A stretch of DNA of 64,000 bases, taken from contig NC_063156.1 in assembly GCF_020921035.1 (NCBI RefSeq), positions 25,406,283 through 25,470,282 of the forward strand, written 5' to 3'. The DNA comes from Rhodamnia argentea (lineage: Eukaryota; Streptophyta; Magnoliopsida; Myrtales; Myrtaceae). The notes beneath the pieces are model-generated. The model searched no databases. It was not told where the DNA came from and was given only the letters and a program-made list of their open reading frames with translations. A program made the translations under genes and the position numbers. This document shows positions 35,449 through 49,200 of this stretch, piece after piece. Positions within the stretch are counted from its first letter, which is position 1. Each line of letters starts with the position of its first letter.

Positions 35449-38400
35449 TTACTGTAAGTAAGGAGTAAGGCCTCGATCTGTCCGGTGAGGAAGACCGGTT
35501 CGAGCTCCCAAAGCTCGGCAGTTAGCAGCGGCCTGAAATCAGAAAACATCAGCGAGGTCAAGAGATGAAGGTAAATCCATCTAGGTAATTACTCAAAGAT
35601 AACCAAGCGGCCCTAACACTCACCACTTGAGCTGCAAAACGCAACATCTTCTCAGGCGGCATGCCAGCACAGAGAGCTGCCAATAATTGAAAGAAAGAAC
35701 TGAGATGAATGTAAGCATCAGCAACCATCACAACAACGAGAGCATTCTTCAACTCAACAAGGTGTATAGTTTGTTATCTGGACGTCAGATGTAAAGTCAG
35801 TCGTGCAAAAACTTACAAAGCCAAAGTTTGTACGTCCAAAGAGAGAAATGGAGAATATTAAAAGCTAATTACACATTCATCTTCGTGTTGAGTAATCAAG
35901 CAAAAGAGCTTGACCCGAACAATCAAAAGACTGTCGAGACTCAAACCAATATTTCACCAGCGATGAAGATGATTAGAAGTATGTTTTGATAGTAAACCGA
36001 TATGGCCACTCCATGTGATGATTATCTCTTGAACTTAAAGCAGAAGACAATAAAATAAAGTCACTAGTTGAAAAGGAAGAACAAAAACCTGTCCTTGACT
36101 CCTAGTTGATCCTGATTCGACATTAGAAACTCTGTGCCAGCATCCACGGTAATACAATGCAAATTTTTTTGGCAAATCTAAATCAACATAACTATATCTA
36201 CATCTGCAGCAATAAGGCAAACAATAGCATACCATTGTCTCATTTAGACAAATTATACTACTAAGTCCAGACTTTTCTAAAACTGCAAAAGATTTGAGAG
36301 GGAGAAAACATCGAGTCACAGGCAAACAATAACATACCCTTGTCTCATTTAGACAAATTATACTACTAAGTGCAGACTTTTCCAAAATTGCAAAAGATTT
36401 GAGAGGGAGAAAAGTCACAGGCAAACAAATGAGTTGGTGGGAAACCGTACCATACAAAGTTGCTCCTATGAATGCATCCCCAGCCCCTGTTGTATCAACA
36501 AGTTCTGATGGTGGTATGTTTTCGGCCGTACCCAGATATAACCTTCCACTCACAGTCCCGATCTCCTTTGCGGTTAATTTCATTTTTGGCTAAAAGGAAC
36601 CAAAAGATGGCCATGATATTATAGTAAGAACATTGCCGTTTCTTGTGGCTACACAACAATTAGCCTCTATTTAAGCTAAATTCAAATGTAGAGAACTTGC
36701 ATGCAAGCAACATGTGGAAGGATGTCAACAATTTCCTTGGATCAACTATCCCCTACGGACAAGGAGATGCTTCTACAAAGAAAAGCAGCTTGGCCTTCTA
36801 ATAACAACATTGGAATTTGTCAAAGTAACGAAGAAAATCATTCGCACGAGAATGACCTTGTCAATCAATAGAGCATGGTCTTAACCAAGCCAGAGGACTA
36901 AAAAGTTTCTAAGCCCCAGATAAAATACAATCTTTTCAACTGGAAGGACTTCCAGTGCACTTATTCCTAATAATTTATGAGGACATAAAAGTGAGAAATA
37001 TTCAGGGATTCGATACCACCACACCAGCCTCATATGTGGCATGTATTTTTTCACTCATATCTACTAATATAATGACACATGTACACCAATCCATACCAGC
37101 AACTGATGTGGAATCTAAGTAAAAAATTTAAAATTCTCTCTCTTCACCTCTGAGCTCTCTCTCTTCCACACACGTGTACGCCAATCCATATCAGTAACTG
37201 ATGTGGAATCTAAGTGAAAAATTTAAATTTTTCCCTCTGAGCCTTTCACACTCAATCCATATCAGTAACTGATGTGGAATCTAAGTGAAAAATTTAAAAT
37301 TCTCTCTCTTCACCTCTGAGCTCTCTCTCTTCCATCTCCTCCGTCCGCAGCCACCCGACCTCCGCTCCTCCTCACAGTCACCACCAGCGGAGTCGCCAGC
37401 ACTGTGACCAAGCTGACCACCACTATGTCCAAGCGAGTATGGCCGGCTTCCTCTGTTTTCTCCGTCTCTTCGTTCTCCAGATCTCGAGATCTAGCTGTCC
37501 ATGGCCAAAATCGTCAGCGCTCGTCCATGACCGTCGTCGGCATGGTTTATCCATGGCTGTTAAAGAAAGCATGACTTCAGCTCAGATCTGAAACAGAGGG
37601 AGCGTTAGCCATGCTTTCTTCCCAAGCATGACCCATTCAGTCCAGATATGAAGCTCTGCCAATGACCGAGCACAGTCCATGGTCATCGGGACAACTGATC
37701 TATGGACAAGACAAGATCTGGAGGCACGACTCCAATCCAGACCTAAACAAGAAACGACTGTGAGCTACCGTGACGATGGAGGGGTGGCTCGGCTGTGGAC
37801 GGGGCCAACAACCAGCCGACTGCAAGGGACAACAAAGCAGACTGCGAGGGATGACGGAGCAAATCACAAGCACAACGGAGGGGAAGATTCCATGGCTGAA
37901 CAGGTCTCTCCAGGTAGATTGTCTTGTTTTACTTTTATTCCACATCAGCAGACACATGTCAATTGATGATTGTGTTCCAAGTAAAAAATGTATACCACCT
38001 CAACAGCTGATGTGGTAGTACGTAATAACAACCCATTGAATAGTCTCTCCATAAGAGCCTGTTTGGCACTTGGAAGTTCATTTTTCAGCAGATTGAAAAT
38101 CTGGTATTTACATTGTTGATGGACAAATTGCTAAAACAGGCCTGAGCTTTTGCAAGTGCGCCAAAAGTACAACGACCTTTTAGATGACCCAAAAAACTCA
38201 CAAACTTTTACCCCGAGCGATCAACAATAGTCAGCGTTAAGTTTTCTATCCAAGCACACTGATATGGCATATGAAGTGGCTATCCTAACTGTGACACTTT
38301 AGAGAAATAGATTAGTAGAGAAAAGAGTTGCGATGTCCTGAAACATACATGAAGCAGATATGTCCCAATTAGCAGGAATTAAACAACATTCCAGAGAAAC

Positions 38401-41400
38401 AACGTTGTTTGGCTTCTGCTAAAGTGTCCGTGGCGTCTTTTGGCTCAAGCTGACATGTCTTTGGCCACACATCAGCACCGTTAGCCACGCCATATGCCAC
38501 ATCAGTTTGCATGGACAAAAAACTTAACTGTGGGGATTTTTGTCCCTTGGGTAAAAGTTCATGGTTTATTTGGGTTTTGTTGAAAAGTTGGCGATATTTT
38601 TCGGTCCCCAGGTGAAAGTTCACGAGTTTTTGCGTGATTTTGGCCCTTTGTGGATAGGGATTGGCTCATGACTCCAATATACTAAATCCTTCAAAAATTT
38701 TTGGTGACCAGCCAAATCTGCATTACAAGGTGCAGCAATATATATGGCAGCCACCCGATGTTCAGAAACTTCAGATAAGAGGAACATCATGAACTCATAT
38801 CAAAGGATGTAATCACTAATCACTCTGAACAAAGACAAAGAATGCAAAGCCTAGAGGACAGCAATAGTTGCTGGATTCCCCTTCTTATGTACTTGATGAA
38901 TAGGGATCCACCCAGCCTAATGGAATAGGGGAGGTCAACAAATCCGATTTGTCATTGGAATAAAACAGACTGCATTTCAAGCACGGACACCTAGTTAAGC
39001 ACAAGTTAGTCAAAACCAGACTTTCATCTAAAATCAATGAGGGAAACATACAATAGTATCGTAAAATGATTTTACACCTTGAGTTATGAAATTAATCCTA
39101 TGAAACGCTTCAACAAAACTGAGAAAAATGATGAGGTAATCTCTGTGACACATTATCAGAACCCATACTGTGAAGAAACTAAGTTACATTTATGAAATCT
39201 CATACTCAAGATGTTCGAATACTACGAAGAGCAAAATCAAAGGAGAATGGAATATGATCATTCCTTCAGGAATTATAGGAGCTGAGACCATTTTTTCAAG
39301 TTATAGATCGGAAATGCAAATTATCATTGCTTCTAGTTCAAATACCAGATAAACAAAGCCACAACAAATACCCATCTAAGGGAACTTTGATGTCCCAAGA
39401 CTATTTTGTTCAGAAGGTAGTCTCGCATTCTATCTCCAACTTTGGTGATTTTCTTCATTTGCTTATAAAAAGAAAGACAAGGGTATTTATCCTCTGAGCT
39501 CATACCACCATAATCAGGAATGCCACGTAGCAAAAAGGAAATATGATATCGGAGGGAGATAGAGAGAGAGAGAGAGGTAATAGGCAAAAGATTAAAATGA
39601 AAACAAAATGCAAGAGATATTTGTTCTTTGAATTTTGAGTTCTTGTCTTTTCCTGAAGTGTGTTTTGATCATTCTTTACTTTTTGGGGCTTGGACATTCC
39701 CTATGCAAATAATTGGAAAAAGGCCCAAAACCTGGTACCAAATGAATTGCTTAAAAATTTGTGATTTTAACTATTACAACAACCCAACACTTGATTTTAG
39801 CCAGTTCTTACTTCTCTATGTTTTCTGAACGAGCTGACTTGTTCCAAGATATTTGAATCTTGAGATCATACGGTCTCACGATTCAAATCACGAATTCAAT
39901 AATACTGATTAAGCATTCATGAAAGAAACTAATTGAGACATGTGCTTACCGAAAAAGTACACGTTGGCAGTGATGTGTAATTGGGGCGTTTCAGCCTCAG
40001 TGAGTCCAACAAACTGTCCACATCCACTTCTCCAGAGTCAGAATCATCTGCCAAAGAGAAACCCCAGTGAAATATTAGCTGGACAAAGAGGATGAAGGCT
40101 GAAATTCTAAATAAAATGCATATCACCAGTTAAAAAAAATTGTAAACTGACCGTCCACGCTTCTCTCTAGCATTATGCATCCATCTTCGCCCATGGTGAC
40201 TATAACAAATTGCAAATTTGGCAGCCTCAGCATCATGGAAAGCAGCGCCCTTACAATGGATGCTCCATTTGTCCAGGCCTGCACATGGAACAAGAAATTC
40301 CAAATGTATCGCCTACCTTAACAAACTAGAGCCGTTCTATAGATACTAAATCTTGAAAATACCACTTCAAACACAAAACCAATTAATATGTAACCCTTTG
40401 ATTTCACTTTAAAGTATCTTTCCTTGGTTCCAAAGTTTCAAACTGCATTTAGATGATAATAACAGAGATTGAAGGTCTACCCATGCGATTTAATGGCTAT
40501 TAAAGTACAAGATTGAAGAGAAAATGAAGATTTAAAGAGCTCAATGGAAAAGAGATGATGACAGGAGTGAAGCTCAAAGAACTCAAAAGCTCAACTGATT
40601 TTTCCCGAGAATTAGACATAATCACAGACGTTAGTCAAAGTGTTCAATTTTCTCAGAGGATGTGAATATAAGACACAAACATGCCCCTCTAGCCAATGTC
40701 AAACAAGTACTATCAAGAGAAAGTGCTTGCCTTGGGAAATTTAGCTGAGCACACTGCATACTCAGCCACCATCAGAAGATCATCCAATCCTTCTCTTAAC
40801 CTTTCTGCCTCTACTAAAATTGGTATATGCATGGCAGCAGCCTGCACTGGAGATTATGAAAGATGCTATTTTCAGCCCCTGAAAAAAATAACTGCATGTA
40901 GAAAACACAACTGGAAGATGCTCCCAAGTCGAACACTAATTGAACCACTCTTTGGTTTGTTCATCCAATCACATTCATGCTAAAAGCCTACACTAGAAAG
41001 ATGGAGAACAGATCCCATTCTATTCCGTTAAGCCATTGTGTTCTCCAAATAACCACTTTAGGCATATTTGTAGAACAAAAAATAATGCAAAACTGTGTAA
41101 GAGGGTATATTCAACATAGTGCACCTAATTCATGATCAATGTGAGAACTCTCAATCTGAAACGTTACTTCTTTTCAAGGCCTCAATGTACGAATTATCAA
41201 TCTTTAAACATTTGCACCAAACTCAGATGTTGCATGTGTCACATGAATATAAACTCCCGAGTGACCCATATGTTGATAAAAATGCCGAAAGAAGTACGAG
41301 ATGAAGTGCAAGCTGTTAACAAGCAAAAAAGCAGTCCAATTACCTCTCGTGCAATCTTTAAAGCAGTTTCAGGAAACCTTCCATCAAAGAAGACAATTCT

Positions 41401-43467
41401 TGCTTCATCAAGGGCAGATGTCAAACTTGATAGAGGAAGTTCATGTGGTAGCAAGGGTGGATGGCCTGGGGTAAGTATGCAAGTTCGTGTTTTACTGAAA
41501 TGTAAATGACATTGATAGGATGTTGCATGTGAATTGATAGGAAAATCAATATGTATAATGAAAAAATTAGCTAGAAACGTGACTGTGTGCCAGTGAGTGC
41601 AGAGAGAGAGAGAGAGAGAGCACAGTAAAATGAGGTTCTTACGTTTTGTTATCAACGATGACATAAGTGAATGGTGAGTTACCATCCGGAGACACCTGTA
41701 CATAGGCCATGTTGACTTAGGTGGATAGGAGATCAAGGCAGTTAAAGTAAAAGAAGATCTGGTGACAATAGAAGATATGCATTGGATTCTTAGTATCATG
41801 GGTACACATCATACATGGACAGACACAAGCACACAAATGAAGTGCTGAACCAAGAGATGATATGTGCACGTAATCAACTAGCGCTTGTGTCAATACATGA
41901 TATGAAGCCTAATGAATTGCTGAACCTATACAACAAATTATGAAGTTCATGGGTCAACTTCTGGCAACTTTGTTATCCACTCATTTGGAGCTAGTTTCTT
42001 CATCACTTACTGTTGCTTAGCCATCTCATTGGATTAATGACCGATCTTCCAATACACTTCTAGCAAGAGTAATAAATCATTCCAGTTGCAAACTTCTAAT
42101 AGAAGAAAAACAATTTTGCCTCCCTCCCCTAGTGAGTTAGAAACTAATGGGACACACCTTTCCTTTCATTGTCCTTTTCAATCGCTTATTAGGTGGATGA
42201 TCCCAAAACTCAGACAGTGTGATATAATGCATCATGACGAATTTGCAAGACTTGGCACTAATGAGCACCAATTTCGATCCACACAATAACAAAAGAATCA
42301 GGGTAGATGAATTTGAGAAGCTTCGGAAACGAACATTTGGATAGGTAACGAAAGAAAAGGTGATGGTCTCCATAAAAGGTTCGCCATGTGATTAGCCGAT
42401 AAACATCTTTAAGTGGCGAACATTGCTATGCAATAGAAGCTAAGGTTATTAGCTTTTTGAATGTCAATCTAACAAACATGACAAGAAAGAAGATCCAGAT
42501 TGAGGTTAGACAAAGCTACAAGTGTCAAAGTATGATATTTCATCCGATGCTTACGACAAAGAATGAAGTATCTACGCCATCAGCCTCCAGCTCTTCTAAC
42601 ATTCCTCTGCCTTGAGTGTCATCAGCTACCTAATTTCAGAGAACATCCATATTGTAGAAAACCAACATGCTTGTCCTATAAATCCAACTTCCATAGAAGC
42701 CAAAATATGGGGTTACTAAGAAAAGTCAGAAACCAGCAAAAAGAAACACTGCACCTTCGAAATAAGCCTTGGCTTTAAACCCAAACGAGCAGCACAAGTC
42801 AGAGCATTTCCCGCATTTCCACCTCCTTGAACCTGAAAGACCAACAAACCAGATCATAACATCGATACCAATATCTTCAAGAGTAGTAAACATAAAACGC
42901 TCTGCATCAGTATGTAATGCCATTAATAAGACCACCCATTCATTATGGAAAAAAGAAAGTAACGGATTACACTTGAATCCGACGAAAATAGCTGAGAGCA
43001 ACAACAATAGGCGACTGCAGCGAGCAATCACCCAGAAAGGTCAGTCAGTCAATCGAAAGTAGTTTGGCGCAAAGTTGACCAACACAAATACCCAGAACAC
43101 ATAGAAGCAAGCAAGGTCCCAGAAATCTTGAAGCGAGAGAGAAGCGGCAAAATAACAGCAGTAGCGGCAACATAGTCGGGTAGCGATACGACATGATAAT
43201 GATAAGTACCTTCAGATCGGTGGTCCTGATCTTGTCGTCGGGACTGGGATAAGAAGCCACGGCCGCCAGGAAATCCAACGACACCGACCCGCACCCCACC
43301 TGCTCGCACACGCTCACGAATCATGTTTCGGCTACCGCAATCGAATCTATCGCGACAGAAGAAGGAACTTCGAGTCGAGAATATCGCATGCATCAGAGAG
43401 AGAGAGAGAGAGTTACGACAACGCGGCGGTGAGGCGGAGGAGGGAGAGAGAGAGGATCGGAGGACAT
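35449..43467 (-). CDS. pfkB-family (ribokinase-like) carbohydrate kinase, At4g28706 type
   Basis: Twelve exons: 43467-43417, 43299-43210, 42832-42755, 42629-42555, 41695-41643, 41494-41344, 40841-40731, 40278-40152, 40047-39950, 36589-36451, 35676-35624, 35532-35449, giving 369 residues with consistent phases. The family phosphorylates sugars or nucleosides with ATP; the true substrate of this plant subgroup is not known to me, though it looks nearest to ketohexokinase-like members. Seen: N-terminal GSVSLDFLAAV, substrate-binding QGGGNAGNALT (exon 3), NSPFTYVIVDN (exon 5), and the C-terminal DTTGAGDAF (exon 10) with the catalytic Asp and anion hole. The last exon ends TGLPHRTDRGLTPYLQ. No transit peptide is obvious, so probably cytosolic. 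Exon 7 ends at AAG|GC, a GC-AG intron; the others are GT-AG. Intron 9 (3.36 kb) contains two transposon insertions. Confidence 0.95.
36216..36425. repeat. Tandem duplication of ~100 bp inside pfkB intron 10
   Basis: 36216-36320 and 36321-36419 are near-identical copies beginning 'ggcaaacaata' and containing 'ttgtctcatttagacaaatt' and 'gatttgagagggagaaaa'; a third 'gcaaaca' start follows at 36421. It begins about 25 bases downstream (in transcription) of exon 10. Confidence 0.85.
37013..38020. mobile_element. TIR element inserted in pfkB intron 9
   Basis: The left end 'taccaccacaccagcctc' and the right end, whose reverse complement reads 'taccacatcagctgttg', are similar and both are followed by a '...gtggtatacattttttact'-like phrase. 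Inside the left part, three tandem ~75-95-bp units start at about 37087, 37182 and 37254 (ccatatcagtaactgatgtg). The middle is GC-richer (37340-37900). No transposase. Confidence 0.6.
38115..38655. mobile_element. Second TIR element in pfkB intron 9
   Basis: Long imperfect inverted repeat. Left: 'aaactcacaaacttttacc', 'gttaagttttctatccaag', 'ctgatatggcatatg' (38195-38275). The right side read in reverse gives 'aaaccatgaacttttaccc', 'gttaagttttttgtccatg', 'ctgatgtggcatatgg' (38490-38580). It resembles a folded-back MITE or small Mutator-like element. Confidence 0.65.
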
Positions 43468-43532
43468 TGCGATGACCGCAGCCGAAGCACTAGGGAAGGA
43501 GCAGATTGATAATTTAGACAGTCATTGCAGTA

Positions 43533-43558
43533 GAGAGAGAGAGAGAGAGAGAGAGAGG
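43533..43558 (-). repeat. (CT)n in the pfkB leader (sense strand)
   Basis: About 13 GA units on the plus strand, i.e. CT on the sense strand, 66 bases upstream of the pfkB ATG. A second (GA)n, 43395-43412, begins just inside intron 1. Confidence 0.7.
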
Positions 43559-43559
43559 G

Positions 43560-46284
43560 AGTGAGGCGGTGAGGCGAGAGAGCTTGATCGTCATCGTTCG
43601 TCATCGAGCAAAGAAGGAGACGCAGTCGAAGGGGCACGGGGAAGGCGACCTTCGGTTTTGGAACACCACCTCTCGTTTTCCAGCAACAATCCGTTTTGAT
43701 AATTCCATGTTGGAGCATAAATCTATTTGATTGCATAATTTTATTTTAGATATTTTTAAAATTATTTTAAAAAAATAAAATAAAAAGAAAATCGATCCTC
43801 TCTAAAAATAGAAAAATTAACTTCTCAAACAGAAACAAAAATAGAGGAATCATGATTTTTAAAATTAAAGTTCTGCTATGCATGCCCACGCTACATATTC
43901 GATAGTCAGATAAAAGTCAAGATATTATAAATTTCTGTGTTTGATTCACGTTTAGGATAGAATAAGTGCAATATAAGGATGTAGCCTAGATAATGTTATC
44001 TCATAGGGAGGTGAAATAAAGGTGAATAAGATTTTTTTGTTTATGTTATAAAAATTAATTTTTCTAAATAATAAATTTCTTAAATAGTAAAATAAAAATA
44101 AAAAAATTAAATTATTTTTTAATTTTAATGTTAAAATGAAAACTCAAAATAAAAAAGTTAAATTTCATTTTCATTGATTGTAATTTTTATTTATATATTT
44201 AATTTCTTTATACTTTATGACGTATAGTTTGTACGTATATATACCTGCCATTACATATGTTAAGTATAATAGTATAGTTTATTATTTAATAAAAAATTTA
44301 TTAAGGAGAATAAAAATAATGATAAAAAGAGATTTGCAATTAGAAAATTAAGTAAAAAATGAAGTAGACGAACCCAAATTTTAAGTGAACATACTCAAAC
44401 TTGAAAATAATTTTTTTAATTCTCGAAGAGCGAGGGCAATGAAATTTAAAAAAAAAAAAATAATAACTAACATCTCCATATCATTCTCCTCTGTATCTCT
44501 AGTTCATGTTGAAGTTTTGTTACTCCTTTGTATTTTTTAGCTCATGACAAAATTCTACGAAAACGGTGAGTCTCGAAATTTATTTTCTTTCTTAGTTTTC
44601 CGGTTCACGTAAAAGTCTATGAAAACAAAAAGATAATCAAAATCCCTTCTTCTCCATAGCTTTGTAGTTCACATTAAAGTTTAACGAAAATAACGAGAGA
44701 GGCAAAACTTTTCATAGTCGCAAAGGCGAATGATTATATTTTCCCTCTCTTCTTGGATTTAACAATAAATTATAAGAAATTCTTTTAGTCTCAATTTGTG
44801 CATTTTCATATTCATTTATATCGATATGAACGTATCCGGCTGCATTACTACGATTCAACAAACAGCACGATTGATATGATATGTCAAATCTTTGGATTTC
44901 ATATCCAATCATATCATGGCTAAAAATCCGAACGACCAAACGCAAAGGAAATTAGATAGTAGAGAAATCTCTGGACACGTAGCGGTCGTTTGTGTGATTT
45001 CGAATAATCCCCCATATGATTTTATCATCGTTGAATTTCCCTCTCCTCCGAAGCAATAGGACAATCCCAATAGAGATGCCAGATCTGACCCTCTGCCGTC
45101 ACCAGCCGCATCCTCTGGCGCCACTCCATCGTTGAAATGGACGTTCTCGCCACTCGATCCAAGTCGCCATTGCCGTTTTCTTCAACGTCCCGGTTCGACA
45201 GTACACCCTCTCCTTTGGTTTCTCTCTCTCTATATCTGTTTGGCACAACAATGGAGGCTCGTACGACCAAGCCACATGCTAGCCCGCTGTGGCTGACAGA
45301 GCCGAGCCCTAGGAACTAGGAATTGCAAGATCTAGCTCGAGCAAGCAACGATGGTATAACAGTAATTAGACAATGCATGGACAATCCCATGAAGCTAGAC
45401 GAAAGAAGTAGGAAACGAGAAAGACAAGGGTTGGGGCACCGGCAGCTCGACCGAGGTCCGATGACAGACACCGTTGCCACACTATCACCTAGAACTGGCT
45501 CGACCATCCACCCCCTGCTCTCCTCACTTCTTCTATTCAATTTGATGAAAAAAGAACCACGGATCGGACCTCGCCTCGACACCAGAACCTAATCCGTCAT
45601 TACACTTGAGTCGTCTCTTTTATCTCCTGAGCTCAAGTCCAACTTACTCTACCAATTCCATGAAGTAAACTCATCAAAGACAACAAAAAAGGAGGACCAA
45701 GTGGACTAAGCGAGTGTAAGGAAGACAGACCATTTGAAATACCTCTTTATACGACGCATTTACTCCAAAAGATTGAGGATCTAACGCCTGAATTCAGAAT
45801 GTATGTATTTTATTTTTGTACGGTAGAGAGATAATAACCTTTTAGAAACCTTCGTATCATACTCTACTAGCCGTCCTAATTACTTTTATCGATCAACAAA
45901 GCTCACTCAGCCAACAGCAAGACTGGACAACAAAGAAAATCTCATATTGCCAACTCGTACCCCCGAGCCGCGATTCGCTTGCTCCAAAGTTTATGGAGGG
46001 CTAAATCGAGCTTAGCATGACAAACATTGATGATAACTTGTAATTCAATGCAAAATTGAATTAAACTAATACATCTACATATACAATGGAGAGAGAGTAT
46101 CTGAGGAGAAACCTCCAACCCTGTGGTGTGATGAACCGGTGTGTTCAGAATCAGCATTTGCAGGTCATTTTTTTCACTCTTCCCAAACTTTAGGTAACCC
46201 ATATTTTTTTGAAAACTACACCAATGACCACCCAAAGAAATCCTGGCCAACCGGAACTGTACACTTGCCCCTTGAATGAAAACC
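43560..46284. other. Intergenic between pfkB and ALE2
   Basis: 43740-44700 is very AT-rich with no gene. 44720-44945 carries a fragment of the element family seen at 21675-22451, ending in GACCAAACGC (44934-44943). Open frames at 45025-45600 have no recognisable family. The last few hundred bases are probably the ALE2 3' UTR. Confidence 0.4.
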
Positions 46285-49200
46285 TCATACCTCATATCCA
46301 TCATGCCAGTAATGCCGAGGAAGAAGACCGCCATGCTCGCTTACACTCCCTCCTCTCAATCTGTAGAAGGCTGGTTTGCTCCTCGCGGTCCTCAAAGGAC
46401 CTGATCTGTTCCCATGCCGAACTGGGAGAGAGACATGGTCCCCAGTGAAACCCGAAGCTGAAAATGGTCTGTTCTCCACATCTTCAAGTGGGCCTGAACT
46501 GTACTCCATCGTGATGAAAGACGTGGCATGCCCATAAGTCAGACGAGGGGTGGCGCCACCAGCATTCCACCAACTGCTATCTGAAGGTACCAAATCCCCC
46601 TTGAAGTCGGAGTCCGGAACTGAAGAGTCCTTTTGACTGCAATAATCCCCACAAGTCTCATCAGCATCGTTGTAAATAAGCTTCAGAGCTTGCACAACCT
46701 CACCCATGAATGGTCTCTGTGTCACCTCGGGGTGTACACACACGGAGGCGATAGAAGCCACCTTAGCCATGTCATCAAAATTGTAGCTTCTGGCCAAGGC
46801 GGGGTCCACCAATTGCTCCAAGCCCTCTCTACTAGTTAGTAAAGGTCGTGCCCACGTTACAAGATTTTCCTGTCCCTGAGGTTGGGACATGTCCACAGGC
46901 TTCCGACCAGTTATAAGTTCAAGCAATACAACACCATAGCTGTAAACATCACTCTTGACGAGAAGATGGCCAGTCATTGCATACTCGGGGGCAACATATC
47001 TGTAAAAATATCAAGTAGACACACGTCAAATGTGTCATTGCATTTGCGAACACTATATAATTGCAAAACTTACACTATGCCATAGCAGATGAAGAAAAGA
47101 GTAAACAGATATCTTGAGTGCAGAATAGAGGAAAAGAACCAGGATAGGGCACAAGAATTACAGAGCCTAAACTCATCATTTATGTGGAAATGTATGGTAC
47201 TCTGGTTGAGGTAAAGAACCTGTCAGGTTCTATTATTCTGTCATCGAAACTCAAATTGGGTTTTCAGATAGTCGGTAAAACTCAATAACATTGCCTAAAC
47301 TGATAAGGAAACCTGATCTTACAGGTGCAAAACTGAAGATGACCGCTGCTACAGCGTCTGGTGCAGTAAGAAAATCATACGAAAAGAAAAAGGGGGTCAG
47401 AGCACCCACATTTGTAGATTGCTCCACATAAATAAGCTGACTAGTTTCTCTGTTAATAGGTACTGGGAACTACTTATTAATGATAAGATATAAACGATAT
47501 GACATGATCATGTACAGAAGCCAAAGACAATTACCCAAAAGTTCCCATGACACGAGTTGATATATGTTGACTCCCCTCAGTTGCTTCCCTTGCCAACCCA
47601 AAATCAGAAACCTTGGGAGTGAAGTCATCCTCCAGCAAAACATTGCTAGCCTTAAAATCTCGGTGTATCACACGGGGATTAGAATCTTCATGAAGATAGG
47701 CCAATCCCCTTGCTGCTCCAAGGGCAATTTTCATCCGAGCTTCCCAATCGAGAGGTCCCCCCTTCCTATCAGCACCTGAAATAATAAGATAGTCACTAGT
47801 CCAACATAAATGAAGAAAGCAGGTAGGGAGACAAATAATTTTCGTAGACAAAACATTGTCTGTTCAAAATACAAAATTCATAGGGGAGTAAGTACCGTGC
47901 AAGTGGGATTCAACACTGCCATTGTGAACAAGCTCATATACTAGGCAGCGCATATGTCCTTCAATACATATGCCGAGCAACTTCACAAGATTGCGGTGGT
48001 GCAATCTGCTTAGCATCTCTACTTCAGCAATAAACTCACGGTCACCATTCTGCTGATCTCTTGTAAGCAGCTTAACTGCCGTTTCAGTTCCATCTTCCAT
48101 GATCCCTTTGTAAACACGCCCAAATCCCCCTTCACCCAAAACCCTCTTGGAGCTAAATTTATCAGTTGCTTTCTCAAGCTCAGCTAGGCCAAATGTTTTA
48201 ACAGAGAGCATACAAGGAGCCATGGTGGACATTAGTGATCCAGATGATGAGCTTCCAATGCTACTAGATAAGATAGAACCAATACCTACACGTGTAAACA
48301 TTAAAAACAAGTAAAAGTTAGAAAAAAGAGAGAAACCCGGTTCGATGACAGAACCAGAATAGATATTTTCTGCTTCCTACTTACAAGAGCCCATATCCTT
48401 GTTTTTCGACCAATCTCTTATTCTAAAGGCATCATTGCATGACAACCAGTCACACAGCATTGCTTCTATAGAGACTTAAAACTCAGCTGACAAAATATGA
48501 AAGAAGATCACGGACCCAAAGAAAACCCGAACTAGCTGGAGGAAAAGATCATATACCGAGGAATTAACTTGTTGTACATAAGAATAACATTTCCTTTTCC
48601 CTTTGACCTTTGTAAAACCAACATAAGATACAGCGTGCTTAAGCTATTTAGTGGAGAAAATGACCTGCATATAAGTCGATGACAAATCTCATGAAGAAGT
48701 GATGTAAAAAAAAAACAGAAGAAGAAAAACCTCTCCTATGCAAACTGCAAACCATATGAAGAACACACTGGAGTCAAACAACAATGAATAAATGAATAAA
48801 CATACCAGCATGAAACTATTTATTAGATGAGGATGAAAAATGAAACAAGCCCTAAACATTTCCTGTAAAAGGATCTAATCCAAAAACTTAAACTGCTAAA
48901 TGAAAGCACGGGAAACTATTTACAGTGCCACTAACAAAAAAATTAGTGACAAGGTGTTGCTTGCCAAGAAATAAGGTACACCCCAGAACATACCAGATCT
49001 TTTGTTTATGGAGGAGGTGAATGCTGGACCAACAGCACTCGATGGTCTTCCAAATTTCTTCCATTTTAATAATATAGCAAATCCTCCAATCAGAACCAAC
49101 AGAAGCACAAAGGCAGACAAAGATATTATTGCAATGGTTCTAACGTTCATCCTCTGGTTCTTGTTGGGAAAATTTGCAGTAATAGGGAATTCTCCAGAAG

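Noticed and set aside
37076-37340. Satellite array in the pfkB intron
   Set aside because: Only three short units, lying within the left part of a TIR element, so treated as part of that element.
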